Part shown: positions 50,674 through 59,504 of the stretch, piece by piece
Numbering within the stretch: position 1 is the stretch's first letter
Layout: each line of letters begins with the position of its first letter
Source of the DNA: Anaerorhabdus sp036636695
GTDB taxonomy: Bacteria; Bacillota_I; Bacilli_A; Erysipelotrichales; Erysipelotrichaceae
Assembly (NCBI RefSeq): GCF_036636695.1
Contig: NZ_JAVWNW010000002.1
Length of the DNA stretch: 64,000 bases
Reading direction: 5' to 3' (one strand)
Notes under the pieces: model-generated
Databases searched by the model: none
What the model was told of the DNA's origin: nothing
What the model saw: only the letters and a program-made list of their open reading frames with translations
Translations under genes and position numbers: made by a program

Positions 50674-52650
50674 ATGACAGAACATAAATTTGAACTAGTA
50701 TCTAAATATAAGCCAACAGGTGATCAACCCAAAGCGATTGAACAGCTTGTTGAAGGAATAAGAAGTGGTAAACGTGAACAAGTTCTATTGGGAGCAACAG
50801 GGACTGGGAAAACATTTACCATTGGAAATGTTATCGAACAAGTGAATAAACCAACACTTGTTTTTGCGCATAATAAAACATTGGCAGGACAATTATATTC
50901 TGAGTTTAAAGAATTATTTCCAAATAATCGAGTAGAATATTTCGTATCCAATTTCGACTTTTATCAACCAGAAGCATATATGCCAAAAACTGATACATAC
51001 ATAGAAAAAAATGCAATGACAAATGATGAATTAGATATGTTAAGAATGGCAGCATATAACTCTGTATTGGAAAGAAGAGATACGATTATTGTAGCCTCTG
51101 TTGCATGTATCTATGCATCAAGTGATCCATCACAATATCGTGATATGTTCTTTACAGTTCGCGTGGGTGAGAAAATTGATCGCCAAGAATTACTTCGTAA
51201 ATTCATAGGGCGACAATATCAAAGAAATGATATTGAACATCAACGTGGAACATTTAGAGTAAGGGGAGATGTCATTGAAATATCACCAGGACATACAGAT
51301 CAATTCGCGATTCGTATTGAAATGTTTGATGATGAAATTGAAAGAATTCTGGAAGTAGAACCAATTTCAGGAAAAATATTAAATAGCTATACTGTTTATA
51401 TTATTTATCCAGCTAATGGTTATGCAAGACCGAAAGAAAATATGCTTCGCGCATGTGAAGAAATCAGTCAAGAATTAAAAGAACGATTGAAAGAATTGAA
51501 TGAACAAGGAAAATTATTAGAGGCTCAACGACTTGAACAACGGTGTTCATTTGATATAGAAGCATTACGTGAATTTGGAATGTGCCCAGGTATCGAAAAC
51601 TATTCAAGACAAATTGATGGCAGAAAACCTGGTGTAAGACCTTTCAACTTATTTGACTATTTTCCAAAAGATGATTTTTTGTTGGTAGTTGATGAAAGTC
51701 ACGTATCATTACCACAAATACGAGGGATGTTCAATGGTGACCGTGCAAGAAAACAAACACTAGTTGAATATGGATTTAGATTACCAAGTGCACTGGATAA
51801 TAGACCAATGCGATTCGAAGAATTTGAAACAATATTTAAACAAGCGATTTTTGTATCCGCAACACCAGGTGATTATGAGTTAGATCGAGTTAACCGTGTT
51901 GTAGCAGAACAAATTATTCGACCAACAGGATTATTAGATCCTGAGATTATAGTGAAACCAACACGTGGACAAATTGATGATTTATCAGATCAAATTAATG
52001 AACGTATTAAAAACAATGAACGTGTGTTAATTACGACTTTAACTGTGAAAATGGCAGAAGATCTTACAGATTATTTGAAAAAACACGATTACAAAGTTGC
52101 ATACTTACATCATGAAACACAAACTTTAGAGCGTATCGAAACGATAAGAGATTTACGTAGAGGGAAAATTGATATTCTAGTAGGTATTAACTTATTACGT
52201 GAAGGGTTAGATATTCCAGAAGTTTCATTAGTTGCGATTTTAGATGCAGATAAAGAAGGTTTCTTGCGTTCGGAAAGATCACTTATTCAAACAATTGGAC
52301 GTGCAGCACGTAATTCGCATGGTCAAGTAATTATGTATGGTGATAGAATGACGGGATCAATGACACGAGCAATTGAAGAAACATATCGTCGTCGTAAAAT
52401 CCAAGAAGAATATAATCGTGTTCACGGTATTACACCAACAACAATCAAAAAAGATATTCAAGAAGCTGTACATGGAAAAGAAACACAAGAAATGACAGCA
52501 CGTTATATTCAAAAGAAATCTAAGATTAACAAGAAAGAAAAACAAGAATTAATCGCAAATCTTGAAAAAGAGATGAAAGATGCTGCAAAAGTATTAGACT
52601 TTGAAAGAGCTGCTGAATTACGCGATATTCTTATTGAATTAAAAGGATAG
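50674..52650 (+). CDS. uvrB: Excinuclease ABC subunit B
   Basis: 658 residues from ATG 50674 (ribosome site AGAGG); in-frame codons before it lie in the leader. DNA-damage verification helicase of nucleotide excision repair. FELVSKYKPTGDQPKAIEQL start, Walker A GATGTGKT at 40-47, beta-hairpin region with YYQPEAY form as DFYQPEAYMPKTDTYIEK, motif VDESHVSLPQ, motif VI QTIGRAARN, and a C-terminal UVR coiled coil (LEKEMKDAAKVLDFERAAEL). A TAAAAT at 50649 is a likely -10. uvrA is not in the window. No clear LexA box is seen. Confidence 0.97.
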   Translation: MTEHKFELVSKYKPTGDQPKAIEQLVEGIRSGKREQVLLGATGTGKTFTIGNVIEQVNKPTLVFAHNKTLAGQLYSEFKELFPNNRVEYFVSNFDFYQPEAYMPKTDTYIEKNAMTNDELDMLRMAAYNSVLERRDTIIVASVACIYASSDPSQYRDMFFTVRVGEKIDRQELLRKFIGRQYQRNDIEHQRGTFRVRGDVIEISPGHTDQFAIRIEMFDDEIERILEVEPISGKILNSYTVYIIYPANGYARPKENMLRACEEISQELKERLKELNEQGKLLEAQRLEQRCSFDIEALREFGMCPGIENYSRQIDGRKPGVRPFNLFDYFPKDDFLLVVDESHVSLPQIRGMFNGDRARKQTLVEYGFRLPSALDNRPMRFEEFETIFKQAIFVSATPGDYELDRVNRVVAEQIIRPTGLLDPEIIVKPTRGQIDDLSDQINERIKNNERVLITTLTVKMAEDLTDYLKKHDYKVAYLHHETQTLERIETIRDLRRGKIDILVGINLLREGLDIPEVSLVAILDADKEGFLRSERSLIQTIGRAARNSHGQVIMYGDRMTGSMTRAIEETYRRRKIQEEYNRVHGITPTTIKKDIQEAVHGKETQEMTARYIQKKSKINKKEKQELIANLEKEMKDAAKVLDFERAAELRDILIELKG

Positions 52651-52659
52651 TAATATTGA

Positions 52660-52705
52660 AGTGCATCTCTAATTTGTACAAACAAATTGTAGAGGTGCAT
52701 TTTAT
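52660..52705 (+). terminator. Terminator after uvrB
   Basis: Two-part stem: TGCATCTCT with AGAGGTGCA (one G-U) and AATTTGT with ACAAATT, a GT bulge between them, followed by TTTTATT. Confidence 0.85.
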
Positions 52706-52744
52706 TATGTCAAAACTTACAATAGAATAAAAATATTACATAAC

Positions 52745-52772
52745 ATTAAGGAAACCTTAAGAAAATCTTAAG
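52745..52772 (+). promoter_or_regulatory. Three NTTAAG hexamers with 5-base gaps
   Basis: ATTAAG (52745), CTTAAG (52756) and CTTAAG (52767) are each 11 bases apart, one helical turn. TTTAAG-N5-TTTAAG is the known site of the OmpR-family regulator CiaR in streptococci, and similar spacing is used by PhoP. A -10-like TACAAT lies at 52817-52822. The likely regulator is an OmpR-type protein encoded elsewhere. Confidence 0.6.
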
Positions 52773-52846
52773 AAAAAAACAAACCACCATAGGTGGCAAA
52801 GGTATGTGAAATAATGTACAATAAATAGGAAGTGAGGTTATTTTGT

Positions 52847-54631
52847 ATGAATGAGAAAAAAGATTTTCTAAGTTCACTAGCAGATGAACTAGATACTAAA
52901 AATGAAGGGGCAGCAAAGGATGATTTTGAAATTTATCATGCAAGTTCAAAAAGTGCAGCAGAATTGAGAAATTTCAAAGATCAAGACTATGATTTTGCTG
53001 AAAATAGTGTTCAACCAAAAACTGCACCTAAACCTACATCTATGGGTGGTGCATCTGCGACGCCAAAAGCAACAGCAACCCCAACTCCAAAACAAGCACC
53101 TAAACCAACTCCTCAGTCAGCAGGTTCTTTGCGTGATGGGAAGAAATCACCACATAGTTTTCAACAAGAAGAACTAAAGAAGATTGATAAGAAACCATTT
53201 AAGCTAGATCCTAAAATCTTAATTGCAGGAATTATTGGTTTAATCGCAATCATTGGTTTAGTTTGGTTTTTCTTCTTTGCACCGAAAATTCCAATGCCTG
53301 ATTTTGTTGGAAAAACAATAAATGATGTTGGCGCATGGGCAAAGCAAAATAACATTGAAACAGCAGGTATTATTATAAATAAAGAATACAGCTTAGAATA
53401 TGATAAAGATGTAATCATATCACAAGATCAAAAAGCAGGATCTAAAATCAAGAATGATACAGCATTAACATTTGTGGCATCTAAAGGTGCTGATCCTGAT
53501 GAAGTAATTGCATTCCCAGATTTGATGAATATGACTTATTCAGAAATCAAAGATTGGATAGATACAAACAAGTTACAAAAAACAAAGATTAATACACAAT
53601 ACAATACATTAGTAGAAAAAGACCTTGTTATTAATTATGATTTAAAAACAGGAACCGAAAGTAATTTCACTCGTGGTTCAACATTAACAATTAATATTTC
53701 AAAAGGACCAGCACCAGCTGGAACAGTTGCAATAGAAAACTTTGTAGGAAAGACATATGCAGAGTTAGAACAATGGGCAAATTCTAAGAAGATTTTATTA
53801 GAAAAAACGGAAGCATATAGCGATACTGTAGAAACTGGCAAAATTATTTCTCAAAACATCAAAGTTGGAGAAAGCCTTGAAGAAGGTGGCAAACTTGGTG
53901 TTGTAGTTTCTAAAGGTAAAGCAGTGAAAATTCCTAATCTAGTGGGCTATACAAAAGAAATGTTAGATGTATGGGCAGCTACTCCAGAGAATAAAGTTAC
54001 AATCGTTAAAAAAGAACGTTATAACTCAGCACCAGAAGGAACTGTTATTGGCCAATCATTAGCAGCAGGAACACAAGTTGACCAAGGTACAGTATTAGAA
54101 CTTACAATTTCGCTATACATGCCACAACTTGAAACAAACAGTCGTGCTTGGTATGGTAAAGATTATCTTGAATTAATTAAATGGGTAGATGATGCAAATG
54201 GTAAGGGAGCAAGCTTAGCAGCAGGAGCATGGGCTGGAGAAGTATGTAGTGATGAATATAAAACTCCAGGACAAATTATCGAATACTCTTGTTTAGATGC
54301 AAGTGGTAATCAATTACCATATGGTGCGAATGGATGCGCAAGACCAATGCCTATTGATGGGAAAATTAGTATGAAAGTTTCAACAGGATCATGTTATGTA
54401 TCTAAGAAGTTTAAATATGATTCAAGCACACAAGATTTATCTATGTTTAAAGCTTTATGCAGTGCTAATGGGGTCACAATTAGTATGGCAGAAGACAGTG
54501 CTTTAAGTGGTAGTGAATATAATGTATATAGATCTAACGGTGAAGCAATTGTAACGGGAACTGAATTAACTGAAGGAATGTCTATTGTTATTAAAACAGC
54601 TCCACAACCTCCAGTATCTCCAGCTCCATAA
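52847..54631 (+). CDS. PASTA-domain membrane protein without kinase
   Basis: 594 residues from ATG 52847 (GAGGT before it). Cytosolic N-terminus of about 120 residues, including a Pro/Thr/Ala-rich stretch (TPKATATPTPKQAPKPTP), one membrane segment (about 122-145, LIAGIIGLIAIIGLVWFFFF), then outside PASTA units: PMPDFVGKTINDVGAWAKQ, AFPDLMNMTYSEIKDWI, IENFVGKTYAELEQWA and IPNLVGYTKEMLDVWAA. A C-terminal extra domain with five or so Cys residues follows. PASTA binds muropeptides in Ser/Thr kinases; here no kinase domain is present. First gene of an operon with an ABC transporter. Confidence 0.88.
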   Translation: MNEKKDFLSSLADELDTKNEGAAKDDFEIYHASSKSAAELRNFKDQDYDFAENSVQPKTAPKPTSMGGASATPKATATPTPKQAPKPTPQSAGSLRDGKKSPHSFQQEELKKIDKKPFKLDPKILIAGIIGLIAIIGLVWFFFFAPKIPMPDFVGKTINDVGAWAKQNNIETAGIIINKEYSLEYDKDVIISQDQKAGSKIKNDTALTFVASKGADPDEVIAFPDLMNMTYSEIKDWIDTNKLQKTKINTQYNTLVEKDLVINYDLKTGTESNFTRGSTLTINISKGPAPAGTVAIENFVGKTYAELEQWANSKKILLEKTEAYSDTVETGKIISQNIKVGESLEEGGKLGVVVSKGKAVKIPNLVGYTKEMLDVWAATPENKVTIVKKERYNSAPEGTVIGQSLAAGTQVDQGTVLELTISLYMPQLETNSRAWYGKDYLELIKWVDDANGKGASLAAGAWAGEVCSDEYKTPGQIIEYSCLDASGNQLPYGANGCARPMPIDGKISMKVSTGSCYVSKKFKYDSSTQDLSMFKALCSANGVTISMAEDSALSGSEYNVYRSNGEAIVTGTELTEGMSIVIKTAPQPPVSPAP

Positions 54632-54674
54632 ACTAAAATGTAAGTGGATTAAAAAATAGAAAGAAGGATAAAAT

Positions 54675-56243
54675 ATGAATTTCTTTAATCGTGCATGGCG
54701 ATACGTAACTCGTAAATTATCTAAATCAGTTTTATTAGGAATTACATTCTTTATGATTGGTAATCTAGTATTAATTGGTTTAGGAATTAGCGATGCGGCA
54801 AATAATGCAAAAATATTAACACGTCAATCAATGCGTGCGGTTGTTAACTATGAGGTTGATAATCAAAAGTTTTGGGAATACACAGATTCACTAGAATCTG
54901 ATGAAGAAAGAAATGAAGCGTATAAAAATTATCCGAAAATTGATAAAGAAATTGCTTTGAACATTTCACAAGATGAACGTGTTAAGGCAATGAACTATTC
55001 TGCAGCTTCTCCAATGTATTCAGATGGATTCGAAAATGTTCCTTTAGGAAATGAAGATAAGAAAGCTGAAAATGGTGGCGGTGGAGCTGTCATGATGGAA
55101 GATGGAACACAATTTGAATACAAAGAACCAAATATTATGATTCAAACAAATATTGTGCCTGATTCAATTGAGTTTGTAGAAGGTACGAATAAAATTGTTG
55201 ATGGTAGAATGTATAATCAAGATGATCTTGATAACGCAAATAAAGTTGCAGTAATAACTAAAGAATTAGCTGATGTGAATGGATTATCAGTAGGTGATAC
55301 AATCAAACTTTCAAGTATGCAAGCTAATCAACTTCCTTACTATGAAAACATGGGTATTACGGAAGATATGACAAAACTTGAGTTAGAAATTGTTGGGATT
55401 TATACAACTTTAGCTGATGTTGATCCAAATGATGAACGTTTTGATTGGATGTCAGCATATGAATCACCAAAGAATTTTATATTGATACCTGGAACAACAA
55501 TTGCACAATTTAATTATGCAATTTCAAAAGCTAATTATGATTATTACGTGTCACAAGGGCAACAAGATATGGCTGGTACTGAACCAACATTAGATAATTC
55601 ATATTATGCAAGTAAAGTTGTCTATTTATTAAATGATCCATTGGAAGTTGATGCATTTGTTGAAGATCATAAAGTTGATTTAAAAGAATACACTTTCTTA
55701 AATGCAAATAATGAACAATTCAAGAAATTAGCAAAACCTTTAGATACACTTTCATTCTTTGCGAATGTAATTGTATGGATAGTTGCATTAAACGCAGTAG
55801 TAATCATATCATTAGTAACAGCATTGACATTGAAGACACGTGAGTTTGAAATAGGAGTTCTATTATCACTAGGTGTAAGTAAAGTTAAAGTAGTAATGCA
55901 ATTATTTATGGAATTGTTAATTATCGCTGTTATCGGATTCACACTGGCTGTAGGGTCAGGTAGTTTGGTTGCAGGTCAAGTTGGTAAGATGGTATTGAAC
56001 TTCCAACAAAGTGCATCTGAAGAAGAAATAACATCAGATAACAATGTATATTACTGGGCAGGAGATCAAAACTACTTTACAGAAATTACACAAGATGAAT
56101 TACTCAGTAACTATGAAGTTTCTATCAGTATTTGGTTAATCCTTGAAATATATATTTTAGGTATTGGAGTAGTATTCGTAAGTATTGTAATTCCTTCTGC
56201 AATGATTATGAGACTAAATCCAAAACAAATCTTGTTGGCATAG
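54675..56243 (+). CDS. FtsX/MacB-type ABC transporter permease
   Basis: 522 residues. One N-terminal membrane segment (about 18-39), a large outside MacB_PCD-like domain (40-350) and three C-terminal membrane segments with TLKTREFEIGVLLSLGVSKV, the FtsX-family coupling loop. In the outside domain a glycine run (ENGGGGAVMMEDGTQ) is odd and could be a flexible loop. Partner ATPase follows 9 bases downstream. Such transporters often move force across the membrane instead of substrate. Together with the PASTA protein this suggests cell-wall sensing. Confidence 0.9.
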   Translation: MNFFNRAWRYVTRKLSKSVLLGITFFMIGNLVLIGLGISDAANNAKILTRQSMRAVVNYEVDNQKFWEYTDSLESDEERNEAYKNYPKIDKEIALNISQDERVKAMNYSAASPMYSDGFENVPLGNEDKKAENGGGGAVMMEDGTQFEYKEPNIMIQTNIVPDSIEFVEGTNKIVDGRMYNQDDLDNANKVAVITKELADVNGLSVGDTIKLSSMQANQLPYYENMGITEDMTKLELEIVGIYTTLADVDPNDERFDWMSAYESPKNFILIPGTTIAQFNYAISKANYDYYVSQGQQDMAGTEPTLDNSYYASKVVYLLNDPLEVDAFVEDHKVDLKEYTFLNANNEQFKKLAKPLDTLSFFANVIVWIVALNAVVIISLVTALTLKTREFEIGVLLSLGVSKVKVVMQLFMELLIIAVIGFTLAVGSGSLVAGQVGKMVLNFQQSASEEEITSDNNVYYWAGDQNYFTEITQDELLSNYEVSISIWLILEIYILGIGVVFVSIVIPSAMIMRLNPKQILLA

Positions 56244-56252
56244 GAGGACGAT

Positions 56253-56930
56253 ATGGGAACATTATTAAAAGTTGAAAATATTAACTACGGATATGTCGAC
56301 GGAGGATATCGTAGAGAAATTCTTAAAGATTTAAGTTATGAATTTGAAGAAGGAAAATTCTATACAATATTAGGACCATCAGGAAGTGGTAAGACAACAC
56401 TTTTAAGTATTCTTGCGGGATTAGATAAGCAAGAAAGTGGAACAGTTTATTATGCTGGAGAATCGCTAGAAAAACTTGGACTATATAAATACCGTCGTAA
56501 TAAAATTGGTGTTGTATTCCAAGCATACAACTTAGTACAATACTTAACAGGAATTGAAAATATAGAAGTAGCAATGACAGAAACAGATAATAAAATACCT
56601 AAGAATCGAAAAGAGATTGGGTATACATTACTAGAAAAATTCGGTATTGTGAAATCAAAGGCTGATCGTTTAGTTACTCACTTATCAGGTGGAGAACAAC
56701 AACGTATCGCAATCGCACGTGCATTAGCGTCTAACGTAGACTTAATCTTTGCGGATGAGCCGACAGGAAACTTAGATAGCGCAACTGAAGATGAAATCAT
56801 TAATATCTTTAAAATGTTGACGGAAAAATTTGGGAAAACAGTTATTGTAGTTACACATAGTAACGAGGTTTCTAAATTATCAGATCATCGTGTCTTTTTA
56901 CAAGATGGTAAACTAATCGATATCGAATAA
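56253..56930 (+). CDS. ABC transporter ATP-binding protein (MacB/LolD type)
   Basis: 225 residues. Walker A LGPSGSGKTTLL at about 42-53, Q-loop VVFQAYNLVQYLTGIENI, signature HLSGGEQQRIAIARALASN, Walker B LIFADEPTGNLDS, H-loop VVTHSNEVS. The LTGIENIEVAM strip is typical of the MacB/FtsE-like class that pairs with FtsX-type permeases. Third and last gene of the PASTA operon, ribosome site GGAGG. Confidence 0.93.
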   Translation: MGTLLKVENINYGYVDGGYRREILKDLSYEFEEGKFYTILGPSGSGKTTLLSILAGLDKQESGTVYYAGESLEKLGLYKYRRNKIGVVFQAYNLVQYLTGIENIEVAMTETDNKIPKNRKEIGYTLLEKFGIVKSKADRLVTHLSGGEQQRIAIARALASNVDLIFADEPTGNLDSATEDEIINIFKMLTEKFGKTVIVVTHSNEVSKLSDHRVFLQDGKLIDIE

Positions 56931-56942
56931 AAGAAAAATATG

Positions 56943-56982
56943 AAAGAATCATTTGTGATAAAGACAAATGATTCTTTTTTAA
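56943..56982 (+). terminator. Terminator after the PASTA-ABC operon
   Basis: 14-bp stem AAAGAATCATTTGT / ACAAATGATTCTTT with a 7-base loop and TTTTTT tail. Confidence 0.92.
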
Positions 56983-57243
56983 TTAAATGGAATTTTGAAA
57001 CTCATAAGGGTAGAAAATCTATAAGATAAATAACATTTACATTGGATAATGGTATTAGTAAAACTGAACATTTATAGAAAATGTTCAAAAATAAAAAGTG
57101 CCTATTCGACCAGGGTTATTAAAAATGCCCTTAGAAACATTTGGAATAAATAACTGTATCTTTTTTTTGTTGCTAAGGTATGGTAAAATCAAAATAACGA
57201 TTTAGAGACTGATGATTCATTCGAGAGAGGGCGAGGTGTGATC
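56983..57243. other. Non-coding region upstream of the GGDEF-EAL gene
   Basis: No gene is seen. There is a hairpin TGAACATTT / AAATGTTCA (57065-57073 and 57078-57086) and an extended -10 TGGTAAAAT (57181-57189) that is the likely promoter. The stretch AGGG...CCCT near 57113-57131 could pair. No c-di-GMP riboswitch of known class was recognised. Confidence 0.5.
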
Positions 57244-59466
57244 ATGAGAAAACGCAGTTCTAGTTTTCTTAAGTGGGGACTAATTCTTTTTATAATTTTA
57301 GTTTTAATCACTTCAATAACTGTTTTCTTTATTGAAGGTACCCGCGCAGATATAAATAAGCAGAATCAACAGTACTTAGAAGAGATTGCAGTACAGTGTG
57401 CTTCAACAATTAAAAATACAGTGGATTTAGAGATAGATAAAGTTGAGGCCATAGCGAGTATTATTTCAGCAAGAGAACCATTCGATTTAGACTATACAAT
57501 GGATATACTAAAAGTAGAGGATAAAAGATCAAATTTTAAACGTCTTGGATTTGTGAAACTTGATGGTGAAGTTGTTGCGACTGATGATACAAATTTTAAT
57601 ATAAGTGATCGTAGTTATTTCTTAGATGCTGTTTCAGGGAAAAGCACAGTTTCTGGGAGAATGATTGATAAGGTGAATGGTGAATTTATAAATGTCTATT
57701 CTACACCGATTTATCAAAGCGAAGAATTACTGGGAGTAATCATTGCAACATCAGATGCAGAAAATTTTTCTGAATTATTAAGTGTAAGTACATTCTATGG
57801 TGAAGGTTATTCTTATGTAATAGATAAAAAGGGTGAACTAATTGCATATGCAAATAGAGAGATACCACTATTAACTGAAAACTTATTTGATGAATTACTT
57901 ATTGAGGGTGCGGCAGAAAAAGAAGTAGATTATTTAATACAAAGCATTCAAAACAATGAAAGTGATTTTATTGAATATGTAGTGAATGGTGAAAGGCATG
58001 TAGCTGCTTTTACTGCTGTAGGGGTTAATGATTGGTATGTTTTTACAGTGGTGCCAAAATCTGTAATTTCACAAAATGCAGATAGTATTATATTGAGAAA
58101 TTTTACAATTGTTGCACTAGCAATAATTATTATAGGTGGTTTAGCAATATTTGTTGTAGTACAAAATTATAAGAACAATTTAAAACTTAAAAAAGTTGCT
58201 TTCTATGATCCTTTAACTGGATGTTATAATTTGGCTTATTTTAAACAACTTGCCTCAGAGGTTTTGAAAAAGAACAGATCTGATTTATACATGGTGCGTA
58301 TTGATATTGATAATTTCAAAATGATTAATGAAATGTATGGATTTGAAGAAGGTGACTTCATCTTAAAGAAGATGGAGAGACTAATAACTGAAATTTTATC
58401 AGGAGATGATTTGCACTGTCGACTAGGTGGAGATGATTTTCTAGCGTTGCTTAAATATTCTTCTGATGCGGATGTGATTGAAAAGGGAACTATTTTTAGA
58501 AAAGAGTTTAGTCAATTTCTTGAAGTAAACGAGAAGCGATATACATTGAACTTTACAACGGGTATATATCACATTCCTGCAAATGAATCTGATATTGATA
58601 AGATTGTGGATAGAGCGACAATGGCACATAACTATTCAAAACAACTACCAAATGAAAGAAAATTTAGTTTCTATCGCGAAGATATGCGTGAGAAAGCTAT
58701 CCGTGATAAGGACATCGAAGATGTTATGGGTGCTGCACTAAAAAACGGTGAATTTAGAGTTTTTCTACAACCTAAATACAATATTGATTCTGGTAAAATG
58801 GAAGGTGCAGAAGCATTAGTACGTTGGTTTAAAAATGGTAAGATGATGCTTCCTTCTGAATTTATTCCAGTATTTGAAAAGAATGGATTCATTGTGAATG
58901 TAGATTTATTTGTATTAGATGAAGTATGTCAATTGCAAAGACGATGGTTAGATGAAGGTATTAATCCTTTACCAATTTCAGTAAATCAATCAAAGCCATT
59001 AATTTATGGTAATGATTATGTTAAAAAATTAAAATCAACTGTTGAAAAATATAATATTCCTCCACGACTAATTGAGTTGGAATTGCTAGAAACTATCATT
59101 CACGATGATATAGTGCGATTGACAGACACAATTAGACAATTGCGAGATTATGGGTTCCTTATATGTATTGATGATTTTGGTAATGGATATTCATCACTCA
59201 ATTTATTGAAGGATATTTATGCTGATGTATTAAAAGTAGATAGAGGGTTCTTGTCAGATGCCGAAACAAATATAAGAGCTGGGCAAGTATTGAAAAGTAT
59301 TATCTTGTTATCGAAAGATTTGAATATGTCATTAGTTGTTGAAGGTGTTGAAACAGATAAACAACTTGATTTATTAAAACTTCTTGAATGTCACGTTGTA
59401 CAAGGATTCTTGTTTGATCGACCAATGGAAGTTAGTATGTATGAGAAAAAATTAAAAGCTAATTAA
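57244..59466 (+). CDS. Membrane GGDEF-EAL protein with extracellular sensor
   Basis: 740 residues from ATG 57244; a GTG two codons earlier is possible. Membrane segment 1 at about 10-32, an outside dCache-like sensor (33-275), segment 2 at about 280-303, then GGDEF and EAL. The GGDEF motif reads RLGGDDFLALL (GGDDF), close to active forms. The EAL half is complete: EGAEALVRW, VNQSKPLI, ELELLET, DDFGNGYSS, LKVDRGFL, VVEGVET and VQGFLFDRPM. It could make or break c-di-GMP; the intact EAL favours phosphodiesterase. It converges with the diguanylate cyclase gene. Confidence 0.92.
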   Translation: MRKRSSSFLKWGLILFIILVLITSITVFFIEGTRADINKQNQQYLEEIAVQCASTIKNTVDLEIDKVEAIASIISAREPFDLDYTMDILKVEDKRSNFKRLGFVKLDGEVVATDDTNFNISDRSYFLDAVSGKSTVSGRMIDKVNGEFINVYSTPIYQSEELLGVIIATSDAENFSELLSVSTFYGEGYSYVIDKKGELIAYANREIPLLTENLFDELLIEGAAEKEVDYLIQSIQNNESDFIEYVVNGERHVAAFTAVGVNDWYVFTVVPKSVISQNADSIILRNFTIVALAIIIIGGLAIFVVVQNYKNNLKLKKVAFYDPLTGCYNLAYFKQLASEVLKKNRSDLYMVRIDIDNFKMINEMYGFEEGDFILKKMERLITEILSGDDLHCRLGGDDFLALLKYSSDADVIEKGTIFRKEFSQFLEVNEKRYTLNFTTGIYHIPANESDIDKIVDRATMAHNYSKQLPNERKFSFYREDMREKAIRDKDIEDVMGAALKNGEFRVFLQPKYNIDSGKMEGAEALVRWFKNGKMMLPSEFIPVFEKNGFIVNVDLFVLDEVCQLQRRWLDEGINPLPISVNQSKPLIYGNDYVKKLKSTVEKYNIPPRLIELELLETIIHDDIVRLTDTIRQLRDYGFLICIDDFGNGYSSLNLLKDIYADVLKVDRGFLSDAETNIRAGQVLKSIILLSKDLNMSLVVEGVETDKQLDLLKLLECHVVQGFLFDRPMEVSMYEKKLKAN

Positions 59467-59470
59467 AAGA

Positions 59471-59504
59471 AAAAGAGAAATTTTAAATAAAATTTCTCTT
59501 TTAT
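59471..59504. terminator. Bidirectional terminator between c-di-GMP genes
   Basis: 14-bp perfect stem AAAAGAGAAATTTT / AAAATTTCTCTTTT with a 4-base loop. Ends both convergent genes. Confidence 0.92.

Noticed and set aside
56983..57243. A c-di-GMP riboswitch before the GGDEF-EAL gene
   Set aside because: The conserved core of class I or II c-di-GMP riboswitches could not be found; only a simple 9-bp hairpin and an extended -10 are visible.
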